64,000 bases of DNA. Origin: Arcobacteraceae bacterium (GTDB lineage: Bacteria; Campylobacterota; Campylobacteria; Campylobacterales; Arcobacteraceae). The translations under genes were made by a program, and so were the position numbers. The DNA is taken from NCBI GenBank assembly GCA_028375605.1, contig JAONGR010000003.1, positions 1-64,000 of the forward strand. Reading direction: 5' to 3'. The notes under the pieces are model-generated. The model searched no databases. It saw nothing but the letters and a program-made list of their open reading frames with translations, and was not told the DNA's origin. Every line of letters begins with the position of its first letter. Position 1 is the first letter of the stretch. Below, piece by piece: positions 10,845 to 19,959 of the stretch.

Positions 10845-10893
10845 ACCCATATAATATTACTAAAATATAAAATTATAGTCAAAAGGAGATAAC

Positions 10894-11142
10894 ATGACTA
10901 CACAAATTTTAAATAATGAAAAAATATCAAATATTGATAAGTTGAAAAAAAAATTCAATATTTTTAGAGCAATTATCATTAAAAGTGAACAAGAGATACG
11001 CTCTGTAGAATTCATGACTAAAAACGGTGTATTTAGAGGTTTTGGAAAAAGTACAAAAGAAGCATATAAAAATGCGAAAAAAGTTATAAAGAACTATTAT
11101 AAAAATGAGAAAAATACTCAGGCTTTTAGATACGAATATTAG
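10894..11142 (+). CDS. Small basic hypothetical protein (82 aa)
   Basis: RBS (aaaggaga) and strong upstream promoter; no family recognised. Confidence 0.65.
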   Translation: MTTQILNNEKISNIDKLKKKFNIFRAIIIKSEQEIRSVEFMTKNGVFRGFGKSTKEAYKNAKKVIKNYYKNEKNTQAFRYEY

Positions 11143-11212
11143 TTAAGTTAAAAATTAAGGGATAGAGTAAGTTACAAATCTATCTCTTATATATTTTTAT
11201 ATACAATTGCCT

Positions 11213-12718
11213 ATGAAAAATATATTTTTAATATGCATGCTATTCATTAGTACATATTCTTCAACACTTAACTTAAGTTTCTCTTCAAACCCTAGTAGAA
11301 TCAATCCTATTTTATCATCCGATAGTGCAAGTAGCGAAATAGAATCATGGATTTTTAATGGTTTATTAACTTATGATAAAGATGGTAAAATTATCGTAGA
11401 TTTAGCAACTTCACATAAATTTATCGATGATGTTACGTTAGAAATAAAATTAAAAAAAAATGTTTTATGGCATGATGGAGTAGAATTTACAGCTGATGAT
11501 GTTTTATATACATATGAGGCTATTCATAATCCCAAAATATATAGTCCACGAACATCTAATTATAAAAAAGTCTTATCTATTGTGGCTAAAGATAAATATA
11601 CACTACTTATAAAATATAAAGAACCCTATTTTAAAGCTTTAGAAATATGGATGGTTGATATTATTCCAAAACATATTTTTGAAAATGAAAAAGATTTAAT
11701 GACAAGTGCGTTTAATAAAAAACCAATAGGCACTGGTCCTTATAAATTAAAAGAGCTAAAATTATCACAAGATATTGTTTTGACTGTAAATAAGAACTAT
11801 TTTGGAAAAGTTCCTAAAATAGATAAAATTAGATATAAGTTTGTCCCGGATCCTACAACATCTTTTTATATGCTCAAACAGCAACAGCTCGATATAGGCT
11901 CATTAACTCCTATACAAGTAGATAGACAACTTGATGCAGAGTTTAATAATTCGTTTAATATATATGAAAAACAAAGTTTTTCATATGGGTATTTAGGATT
12001 TAACTTAAAAAATAAAAAGTTTGAAAATAAAGAGATACGACAAGCTATAAGTCTGGCGATAGATAGACAAGAGATTATAGATATTTTATATTTTGGACAT
12101 GCAAAGATATGTAATGGTCCTTTTCTTCCTGGAACTTTTGCTTATAATAGTAATGTTCCAATACCTTTACTAGATATTGAAAAATCCAAAAAGATTCTTA
12201 AAAAACTAGGATATGATAAAAATAATCCATTTGAATTTGAAGTAATTACAAGCGCAAATAATTCGACAAGAATTTATTTAGCCCAAATTATGCAGTATCA
12301 GTTAGAAAAAGTAGATATAAAAATGAAGATTCGAGTGATGGAATGGCAAGCATTTTTAAATACTGTTGTCCATCCCCGAAACTTTGAAAGTGTGATTCTG
12401 GGTTGGTCATTGGCTTTAATGCCAAGTGCTAGATCAATTTGGCATAGTTCTAGTGACAAAAAAGGTGGTTTCAATTTTGCTGGGTATTCTAATAAAAAAG
12501 TTGATGCTTTAATTGAAAAAGGGGAAGTCACAGTAAATAGAGATGATTTAAGTAAAATTTATAAAGAAATTTATAAAGAGATATCTTCTGACTTACCATA
12601 CTTATTTTTATATATACCAAATAGTATAACGGCAGTAAATAAAAATATAAAAAATGTATCTCCAGCTTTAGTAGGGATTACTCATAATCAAGAAGAATGG
12701 ATAAAAATAAAGGAATAA
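11213..12718 (+). CDS. Peptide/oligopeptide ABC transporter substrate-binding protein (SBP family 5)
   Basis: Signal peptide, LKKNVLWHDGVEFTADDVLYTYEAI and IRQAISLAIDRQEI; start moved to second Met. Confidence 0.88.
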   Translation: MKNIFLICMLFISTYSSTLNLSFSSNPSRINPILSSDSASSEIESWIFNGLLTYDKDGKIIVDLATSHKFIDDVTLEIKLKKNVLWHDGVEFTADDVLYTYEAIHNPKIYSPRTSNYKKVLSIVAKDKYTLLIKYKEPYFKALEIWMVDIIPKHIFENEKDLMTSAFNKKPIGTGPYKLKELKLSQDIVLTVNKNYFGKVPKIDKIRYKFVPDPTTSFYMLKQQQLDIGSLTPIQVDRQLDAEFNNSFNIYEKQSFSYGYLGFNLKNKKFENKEIRQAISLAIDRQEIIDILYFGHAKICNGPFLPGTFAYNSNVPIPLLDIEKSKKILKKLGYDKNNPFEFEVITSANNSTRIYLAQIMQYQLEKVDIKMKIRVMEWQAFLNTVVHPRNFESVILGWSLALMPSARSIWHSSSDKKGGFNFAGYSNKKVDALIEKGEVTVNRDDLSKIYKEIYKEISSDLPYLFLYIPNSITAVNKNIKNVSPALVGITHNQEEWIKIKE

Positions 12719-12720
12719 AA

Positions 12721-13380
12721 GTGAAAGAAAATAAGAAGATAACGATATTATTTGATTTAGATGGGACACTAATAGATAGTACAGATGCAATAGTAGGATG
12801 TTTTTATCACTCATTTAAAGAATTAAATTTTAATTTTAAAGGCGATGTTGAGGATATTAAAAATGAGATAGGATATCCTTTGGATATTATGTATAAAACT
12901 TTAGGTGTTCCAAAAGAAAATATAAAAGATTTTGTAGCTTCATATAAAAATGAATACAGAAAAGTATCAGAAGCTAAAACAACTCTTTTACCAGATGCTT
13001 ATGAGGCTGTAAAATTGGCATCAACATTTGCACATCTTGGAATAGTGACAACAAAAACAACTTTATACACTATTCCTTTATTAAAAAACTTTAAAATATT
13101 TGATTTTTTTGAAACTATCATTGGAAGACAAGAAGTAACAAATCCGAAACCACATCCAGAACCTATACTAAAAGCGATGGAAAATCTTAACATTACATCA
13201 GATGATACTATTTATATGATAGGTGACACAAAACTAGATCTTATTGCTGCAAAAGATGCGGGAGTAGAAAGTATTGGAGTACTCTGTGGATATGGTAAAA
13301 AAGAAGATTTACAATGTTATACTGAAGATATTTTTGAAGATGCGTTAAGTTCAGTACAATTTATCCAAAATAATCATTAG
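12721..13380 (+). CDS. HAD family hydrolase (phosphoglycolate phosphatase-like)
   Basis: FDLDGTLIDSTDAI and MIGDTKLDLIAAKDAG; GTG start proposed. Confidence 0.87.
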   Translation: MKENKKITILFDLDGTLIDSTDAIVGCFYHSFKELNFNFKGDVEDIKNEIGYPLDIMYKTLGVPKENIKDFVASYKNEYRKVSEAKTTLLPDAYEAVKLASTFAHLGIVTTKTTLYTIPLLKNFKIFDFFETIIGRQEVTNPKPHPEPILKAMENLNITSDDTIYMIGDTKLDLIAAKDAGVESIGVLCGYGKKEDLQCYTEDIFEDALSSVQFIQNNH

Positions 13381-13398
13381 ACTAAAGATTTAAAAAAT

Positions 13399-14493
13399 AT
13401 GAACTATTATGAAAAAGAACTCAATATTATAGAAAAATCAAATAGATTACGACAAAGAAAGATATTTGATAAAAACCTCATTGACTTAGCTTCAAATGAT
13501 TATTTAGGCTTAAGTGTTAAAAAAAACTTATTAAAAAAAACATACAAAAGACTCAAGAAAGAAAAATCATTTTCTCCAAAATCATCCATGCTAGTGAATG
13601 GCTATTCTAAAATACATCAAAAATTTGAAATGAAACTTTGTAAACTCAATAAATTTGAATCTGGAATTACTGTCGGAAGTGGTTTTTTAGCAAATATAGC
13701 TTTGATTGAGAGTTTGATAAGAACAAAAGATGTATTATTTATAGATGAAGAGTATCATGCCAGTGGCATGCTAGCAACAAAACTTGTACAAGGTGAAGTT
13801 GTAGTCTTTAAACACAATGATACTGAAGATTTAAAAAATAAGCTTGATAGTTTATCTTATACTCCAAATAGAATCATCATAGCTATTGAAGGTGTTTATT
13901 CTATGGCTGGAGATGTAGCGCCTAAAGAATTTAATGATATTGCAACAACATATAATGCCATTTTATTAGTAGATGAAGCCCATAGTTCGGGAGTAATAGG
14001 AAAAAATCTTTTAGGTTGGTTTGATTATCATGATATACAACCACAAGCAAATCATATCAAGATGGGTACACTTGGAAAAGCATACGGAAGTTATGGTGCA
14101 TATATTTTATCTTCGCATAATATTATTTCATTTTTAGAGAATAGGGCAAAATCTATTATATACACAACGGCACCTTCATTGTTTGATATAGCATTAGCGT
14201 ATACAAATTTAAAATATCTTCAAAAACATAAAAAGAAAATAAAACAAAAAATACAAAGAAATCAAAAGATAGTAAAAAAATATCTAGATATAGATGCAAA
14301 ATCTTTAATAGTTCCTATAGAAATAGGTGACAATAAAAAAGTGATAGATATACAAAAAAAACTTATAGAAAAAGGGTATTTAGTAGGAGCGATTCGTCAG
14401 CCAACCGTAAAAAAAGCTATTATAAGAATGATTATAAAATTGGATATAAAAAAGAAAGATTTAAAAGAAGTTGTAAGATACCTAAAAAATTAG
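13399..14493 (+). CDS. Class I/II PLP-dependent aminotransferase, 8-amino-7-oxononanoate synthase-like
   Basis: ASNDYLGL, VDEAHSSGVIG and GTLGKAYGSYGAYI motifs of the AONS/KBL family. Confidence 0.85.
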   Translation: MNYYEKELNIIEKSNRLRQRKIFDKNLIDLASNDYLGLSVKKNLLKKTYKRLKKEKSFSPKSSMLVNGYSKIHQKFEMKLCKLNKFESGITVGSGFLANIALIESLIRTKDVLFIDEEYHASGMLATKLVQGEVVVFKHNDTEDLKNKLDSLSYTPNRIIIAIEGVYSMAGDVAPKEFNDIATTYNAILLVDEAHSSGVIGKNLLGWFDYHDIQPQANHIKMGTLGKAYGSYGAYILSSHNIISFLENRAKSIIYTTAPSLFDIALAYTNLKYLQKHKKKIKQKIQRNQKIVKKYLDIDAKSLIVPIEIGDNKKVIDIQKKLIEKGYLVGAIRQPTVKKAIIRMIIKLDIKKKDLKEVVRYLKN

Positions 14494-14500
14494 GTATCTT
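14475..14500. terminator. Symmetric hairpin between convergent genes, overlapping the upstream stop codon
   Basis: AAGATACCTAA-aaaa-TTAGGTATCTT followed by ttcttt. Confidence 0.75.
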
Positions 14501-14504
14501 TTCT

Positions 14505-15749
14505 TTACTCTTCTTCTTTTTTCACTTGTGGTAAAATAAGATTTAAAAAAATTCCCATAATAGCCCCAAGTCCAATACCAGAGAAAGATACAGCACCAAA
14601 ATTAAAAGTCATACCACCTATTGCAAAAACTAAAATAACAGAAACAATAACCATATTTCTAGTACACGATAGATCAACTTTTTCTTTGATCAATGTTGAC
14701 ATCCCAACAGAAGCGATGATACCAAAAAGTAATAACATAATTCCACCCATAACAGGCACTGGAATAGTAGATAAAAATCCACCAATTTTTCCAACAAATG
14801 CTAATATGATTGCAAAAATTGCAGCCCATGTCATAATTGCTGGGTTAAATGCTTTTGTAATAGACACAGCACCTGTAACTTCTGAATAAGTAGTATTAGG
14901 AGGTCCTCCAAAACAAGAAGCAATAGATGTTGCTATTCCATCACCTAGAAGAGTGTTTTTTAAACCAGGTTCTTTTAAATAATCTTTTTTAGTAACATTT
15001 GAAATAGCCAACATATCCCCTATATGTTCAATTGCAGGTGCAATTGCAATAGGTAAAATAAAGATAATAGCTTCCCAATGAAAAACAGGAGCTACAAAAT
15101 CAGGAACTGCAAACCATGCTGCTTTTTCAATAGAAGAAAAATCCACTACACCATACATAAGTGCTATTGCATAACCTCCAATAATACCAAATAAAATAGG
15201 AATCAGTTTAAAAATGCCTTTACCAAGTAGTGAAGTAAATACAGTAATAGTTAAAGCAATCATAGAGATAATTAAAGCTTGCTCTATTGGTACTAACTGA
15301 ATAGAACCATCTCCTGTTTTTCCCATTGCCATATTAACTGCAACTGGAGCTAGAATCAAACCTATAGAGATAATAACAGGACCCACTACAACTGCAGGAA
15401 GTAATTTATGTAAAAAATCACTTCCCTTAAATCGAATTATAAAACTCAATATAATATAAAAAAATCCAGCAGCTACTAGACCAGACATAGTTGCAGCCAC
15501 TCCCCATTGTGCTACACCATAAGAAATAGGTGCTATAAATGCAAAGGAAGAAGCTAAAAATATAGGGGGAACTGCTTTTTTATTTATAAACTGAAATGCC
15601 AATGTCCCAACACCTGCTGTGAATAATGCAACACTAGGATTTAATCCTGTTAAAATTGGCACTAGCACAAGTGCACCAAATGCTACAAATAAAAACTGCA
15701 GACCTACTATCGAATCTTTTAATCGAAAATTATATTGTGTTTTTTCCAT
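14505..15749 (-). CDS. uraA: Uracil permease (NCS2 family)
   Basis: VGLQFLFVAFGALVLVPILTGL, HIGDMLAISNVTKKD and GGPPNTTYSEVTGAVSITKAF. Confidence 0.92.
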   Translation of the reverse strand: MEKTQYNFRLKDSIVGLQFLFVAFGALVLVPILTGLNPSVALFTAGVGTLAFQFINKKAVPPIFLASSFAFIAPISYGVAQWGVAATMSGLVAAGFFYIILSFIIRFKGSDFLHKLLPAVVVGPVIISIGLILAPVAVNMAMGKTGDGSIQLVPIEQALIISMIALTITVFTSLLGKGIFKLIPILFGIIGGYAIALMYGVVDFSSIEKAAWFAVPDFVAPVFHWEAIIFILPIAIAPAIEHIGDMLAISNVTKKDYLKEPGLKNTLLGDGIATSIASCFGGPPNTTYSEVTGAVSITKAFNPAIMTWAAIFAIILAFVGKIGGFLSTIPVPVMGGIMLLLFGIIASVGMSTLIKEKVDLSCTRNMVIVSVILVFAIGGMTFNFGAVSFSGIGLGAIMGIFLNLILPQVKKEEE

Positions 15750-15833
15750 TGAAACCCTTTTTTACATTATACAATATCTATAAGAATATTTGGCTATATT
15801 ATACTACAATATAAAAAAGAATAGGACAAATAA

Positions 15834-16457
15834 ATGTATAAAGAAAGTACAAATGTTGTAGTAAAACATCTGATTAATAGATTAAGAGATGTTCACACAA
15901 CCTCAAATGAATTTAGAATGACAATAGAAGAGATAGCAAGGATTTTAGTATCTGAAGCATTATGTGATTATCCAACAGTAACTCAAACAGTTAAAACATG
16001 GCAAGGTTCAGTAGATGTTCAGATGTTAGAGGTACAAAAGTTAGTTTTAGTTCCAATTTTACGAGCAGGGGAGCCTATGCTTACTGGAATATTAAGAACT
16101 TTACCTTATGCAAAAAGTGGGTTTTTAGCTATGAAAAGAGATGAAGAAACTGCAGAATCAAAACTTTTTTATGAAAATATTCCAAATCTTGAAGAAAGAA
16201 CTGTATTATTACTTGATCCCATGATTGCTACTGGTGGATCACTTATTGATGGTATCGAATATTTAAAAAGTAAAGGTGCTAAAAGAATTATATCTTTAAA
16301 CCTTTTAGGTGCACCAGAGGGAATTAAAAATGTTCAAGATGCACATCCTGATGTAGATATTTTTATTGCTCAAGTTGATGAGAGACTAGATGAAAATAAT
16401 TATATACGACCAGGACTTGGTGACGCGGGAGATAGAGCATTTAATACAAATGACTAG
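15834..16457 (+). CDS. upp: Uracil phosphoribosyltransferase
   Basis: LVPILRAGEPMLTGI and LLLDPMIATGGSLIDGI. Confidence 0.95.
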   Translation: MYKESTNVVVKHLINRLRDVHTTSNEFRMTIEEIARILVSEALCDYPTVTQTVKTWQGSVDVQMLEVQKLVLVPILRAGEPMLTGILRTLPYAKSGFLAMKRDEETAESKLFYENIPNLEERTVLLLDPMIATGGSLIDGIEYLKSKGAKRIISLNLLGAPEGIKNVQDAHPDVDIFIAQVDERLDENNYIRPGLGDAGDRAFNTND

Positions 16458-16462
16458 TTAGA

Positions 16463-16499
16463 TATGGATATTTCCCAAACTACTAGGGGTATATCCATA
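16463..16499. terminator. Hairpin between convergent upp and araC-type gene
   Basis: TATGGATATtTCCC-aaactacta-GGGGtATATCCATA. Confidence 0.7.
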
Positions 16500-16506
16500 A
16501 AACTTT

Positions 16507-17199
16507 TTAAAAACTTTTATCATGTATGAGTTCTTTAGTTTTGTTTATTTTTTTGATTTGGATGTATTGATTTGGTGTTATTCCTATATATCTTTTAAAT
16601 TCTTTTAAAAAATGATATTTTGATATTCCTATTTGAGATGAAATATTTTCTAAAGATAGATTATCATTTATATCACTATCATTTATATATTCAAGCGCTC
16701 TATTTAAATCTTTTTTACTGCAAGTTATGTTTGGAGTATTGAGACTATTAAATGATGAATGATATTTTAAAATGTATTCAAAAAAACTTATAATCACTGT
16801 ATCTATTTCTAGTTTATTTATATTTTCATTTTCTAAAGTTCTAAAAAATACCTGAAACAGTTCAATTGCTTTTATATCTGTAATAGTAGACTTAAAAATG
16901 ATAGTATTTATAGTGTCATTTTGAAGTATATCTTTTGCAATACTATTTACGAGCGTAGTTGTTGGCATAATATTTAAATATGCCCAAGAACTATTTTGTG
17001 TAGTATGAAATTCGTAAGGGTTTACGACTTGGATTATTCCAGAATTGAGATTATAATTGTTTTTTTCATTTTCATACCTATGAATCCCATCGTATATTAA
17101 ACTCAAAGAATATTCTTCATGAAAATGTTTCGGGATAGAAATATTAGTAAATTTATTATTTATATAAGATACATTTTGTTTTAGTTCCAATATTTCCAT
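16507..17199 (-). CDS. AraC family transcriptional regulator
   Basis: C-terminal HTH IGISKYHFLKEFKRYIGITPNQYIQIKKINKTKELI. Confidence 0.87.
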   Translation of the reverse strand: MEILELKQNVSYINNKFTNISIPKHFHEEYSLSLIYDGIHRYENEKNNYNLNSGIIQVVNPYEFHTTQNSSWAYLNIMPTTTLVNSIAKDILQNDTINTIIFKSTITDIKAIELFQVFFRTLENENINKLEIDTVIISFFEYILKYHSSFNSLNTPNITCSKKDLNRALEYINDSDINDNLSLENISSQIGISKYHFLKEFKRYIGITPNQYIQIKKINKTKELIHDKSF

Positions 17200-17297
17200 C
17201 CTTTTTATAATATTGTTATTTCATAATTTGAAAAAGAACAATATTTTACTATATTTACTTATAAAATCAAGATACTATCTAAATAAAAAAGAGTTAC

Positions 17298-18209
17298 ATG
17301 AAAAAAAATACAGTTAAAATACTATTTATAGGTTTATTATCAGCACTATTTTTTAGTTCAACATTTATTTTAAATAGATATATTGCTATTGAGGGTGGAC
17401 ATTGGTTTTGGTCTGCAACATTGCGATATATTTATATGGTACTTATTTTGATTGTAGGGTTTACTGTATTCAAGGGGTATGATTATTTTAGAAACTTAAT
17501 GATAGATTTTTTTAGAAACTTTTTATTTTGGAGTTTTTCGGGCTCGATTGGCTTTGGGATTTTTTATGCTTTGATTTGTTATGTTTCAGATAGTTCTCCT
17601 GCTTGGGTTGTAGCAACTACTTGGCAGTTTACTATCATAGCTTCATTAATAGTATTAAGCTTTTTTGGAAGAAAAATACCCTCATCTATATATTTTTCAA
17701 TTTTGATTATATTTACAGGGATACTAGTAGTTAATTTTGCTTTTATAAATATAGAAAACTTACAAACACAAATATTAAATATATTTTTAATGATAATTGC
17801 AAGTTTTGCTTATCCTATTGGAAATCAGTTAGTATGGGAACATCAAAATGATAAAACTAGTTTTGAAAAAGTGTTTTTACTTTCTCTTGGAAGTTTTCCT
17901 TTTTGGATAATCCTATCACTGATTTTTGATGTAGGAGTTCCTTCAAGTAGTCAATATACTAGTATTTTTGTTGTAGCGATTCTATCAGGTATCATGGCTA
18001 CTTCTTTATTTTTATATGCTAGAAGTAAAGCACAAAATTCAAGTCAAATAGCACTTATAGATGCAACCCAATCAACTGAAGTTATATTTACACTAACAAT
18101 TGAGATGATTTTTTTAAGTGTTATAGTTCCAAGTTCTATGATGATGAGTGGTATTTTATGTGTTATTGTAGGTATGTTACTTTTGGCTTATTATAATAAA
18201 CTTCATTAG
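17298..18209 (+). CDS. Multidrug resistance efflux transporter family protein (DMT/EmrE-like)
   Basis: Approximately 10 TM ORF, FFSSTFILNRYIAIEGGHWFW; divergent from an AraC regulator. Confidence 0.78.
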   Translation: MKKNTVKILFIGLLSALFFSSTFILNRYIAIEGGHWFWSATLRYIYMVLILIVGFTVFKGYDYFRNLMIDFFRNFLFWSFSGSIGFGIFYALICYVSDSSPAWVVATTWQFTIIASLIVLSFFGRKIPSSIYFSILIIFTGILVVNFAFINIENLQTQILNIFLMIIASFAYPIGNQLVWEHQNDKTSFEKVFLLSLGSFPFWIILSLIFDVGVPSSSQYTSIFVVAILSGIMATSLFLYARSKAQNSSQIALIDATQSTEVIFTLTIEMIFLSVIVPSSMMMSGILCVIVGMLLLAYYNKLH

Positions 18210-18302
18210 CAAATTCTAATCCAAGATTTTGTTTACATTCTTCATAATAATCTATTGAAATATTAAATTCGATTTCAGCTTCTGGATGATATGAGTATTT
18301 TA
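18189..18302 (-). pseudogene. Relic ParE/RelE-type toxin N-terminus (truncated, start codon ATA)
   Basis: My minus-strand translation immediately after the antitoxin stop: IKYSYHPEAEIEFNISIDYYEECKQNLGLEFANEVYYNK..., resembling the ParE/RelE N-terminus; the frame runs into the 3' end of the efflux gene. Confidence 0.65.
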
Positions 18303-18303
18303 T

Positions 18304-18525
18304 CTATGAGTTTAATCGTTGAGATATTTTCTTAAAAACTTCATCTCCATCAACCAATGAAACATTACCTGATTCAATTTCATTCTTTCTCTGATTTACT
18401 TCTTTTATCCATACATCATCAATTGATTTATTTATAGGATTAATGCTAGTTAAGATTTTATCAATAATTTTCGTTTTTAAGTCTATTGGCAAAATATCTA
18501 TCTCGTCAAAAGCTGTTGTTGATGT
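18304..18525 (-). pseudogene. Relic/degenerate antitoxin (putative addiction module component family)
   Basis: AFDEIDILPIDLKTKIIDKILTSINPINKSIDDVWIKEVNQRKNEIESGNVSLVDGDEVFKKISQRLNS; no ATG at the expected start, only TTG at 18492. Confidence 0.6.
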
Positions 18526-18621
18526 AAAGCTAGCATAGTAAATTCCAATAATTTAAGCTTAAAAAATTAATTGCTAATAATATTTTTTAAAGTTTCTTCT
18601 GTATCTATAACGGCAGAACTG

Positions 18622-18719
18622 AAAAACAAGTTACCCTCAATCAGCTCGAAAACTGTTTTTTATAACCACTAAATGATAGCTTTTTAAGGCTTTAAAATTC
18701 GCTAGGGTAACTTGTTTTT
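18622..18719. repeat. Perfect 16-bp inverted repeat flanking a 66-nt spacer
   Basis: AAAAACAAGTTACCCT (18622-18637) and AGGGTAACTTGTTTTT (18704-18719); imperfect extension to TATAAC...GTTATA (about 18606-18736). Confidence 0.8.
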
Positions 18720-18743
18720 TTCCTGTCTTTTGTTATAATTTAT

Positions 18744-19187
18744 TTATTTTGTTTGTTTAATTTCATCTATTTTAATTTCTAGTTGCTCAATTTCATTTTC
18801 GATACTTTCATTTAAATCAAACTTATTATTAAGTTCATTATCTAATTTTAACATTTCTAATTTATGTAATTTTTCTTTAAATGGTCTTATTTTTTTATTA
18901 ATTAAATTAGTTTTTTCTAATGAGTTATTCATTTCATTTAAAAGTGAATTTGTTTCATTTAAAATAGTGCTACTAGCATTTCCAACAACTTGTATCGTAG
19001 ATTTTGTTGTATTTATAATTTCTTTACTTTGTTTGTTCGGTTCTGCAAATTTCATTATTAGGCCAGATAGGACAATCAATGGAATTGCAATATAGGTAAA
19101 GTAAACACCAACATAACTAACTGTTATTAATGTAACTATATATAAAACTAAAGTGGTAAAAAACACAAAACTGGCTTTTTCATACAT
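18744..19187 (-). CDS. Hypothetical protein, two N-terminal TM helices plus coiled coil
   Basis: ORF with hydrophobic N-terminus and charged coiled-coil C-terminus. Confidence 0.6.
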   Translation of the reverse strand: MYEKASFVFFTTLVLYIVTLITVSYVGVYFTYIAIPLIVLSGLIMKFAEPNKQSKEIINTTKSTIQVVGNASSTILNETNSLLNEMNNSLEKTNLINKKIRPFKEKLHKLEMLKLDNELNNKFDLNESIENEIEQLEIKIDEIKQTK

Positions 19188-19278
19188 ATAATATTTCTCC
19201 TGTAATTATAACTACTTATTAATAAACAAAAATATTGTTTTCCCTCTTATTTTAGATTAAAAACAACATTTTATATTT

Positions 19279-19944
19279 TTACTGAATATACTCAATTCTA
19301 TCAGTTATTCCTGCTAATTTAAAACCATTTAGTCTCAGTCTACAGCTATCACAAACTCCACATGCTTTATCTTCATTTGCATAACAACTCCATGTATGCT
19401 CTAAAGGTACATTTAGTTCTAGTGCTTTTGTAACGATTTGAGCTTTACTCATATGTACTAGTGGAGTGATGATTTCTAGTTTTGTTTCCTCTTTTGTACC
19501 TTGATTCATAGCAGATGACATTTTATCTATAAATGTATCTGTACAATCTGGATAGCCACTACTATCTTCTTGTACTACACCTATATATAAAGCCTCTGCA
19601 CCATGTTTTTCTGCAATTGCAGTTGCGATACTTAAAAATATTCCATTTCTAAATGGTACATAAGTTACAGGCACGCCAGCTTCTACTCCACCTGTTGGTA
19701 TCTCTATAGATTTGTCTGTCAAAGCAGATGCTCCGATCTGTGTGAAAAAGGGGATATTTATCTCATACTTTTCTTCTACATCTAGTTCTCTAGCGATATT
19801 TCTAAATGCTTCTAACTCTTTATGTTCTGTTCTTTGTCCATAATTAAAATGAACCGCTATGATTTCATAACCACTATTTTTTGCTATATATGAGGCTAGA
19901 GTTGAATCCATCCCACCACTTAATACACATACTGCTTTTTTCAT
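19279..19944 (-). CDS. queC: 7-cyano-7-deazaguanine synthase
   Basis: VLSGGMDSTLASYIA and C-terminal Cys cluster CYANEDKACGVCDSCRLR. Confidence 0.95.
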   Translation of the reverse strand: MKKAVCVLSGGMDSTLASYIAKNSGYEIIAVHFNYGQRTEHKELEAFRNIARELDVEEKYEINIPFFTQIGASALTDKSIEIPTGGVEAGVPVTYVPFRNGIFLSIATAIAEKHGAEALYIGVVQEDSSGYPDCTDTFIDKMSSAMNQGTKEETKLEIITPLVHMSKAQIVTKALELNVPLEHTWSCYANEDKACGVCDSCRLRLNGFKLAGITDRIEYIQ

Positions 19945-19959
19945 ATTTCTTAATAATCC

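Noticed and set aside
10606-10854. 82-aa ORF overlapping rpsI in another frame
   Set aside because: Overlaps rpsI and its terminator; composition fits a frame artefact.
18606-18736. Firm call of the inverted repeat as an integron attC site
   Set aside because: Core boxes do not strictly match RYYYAAC/GTTRRRY and no integron integrase is in the window; kept only as a speculative alternative.
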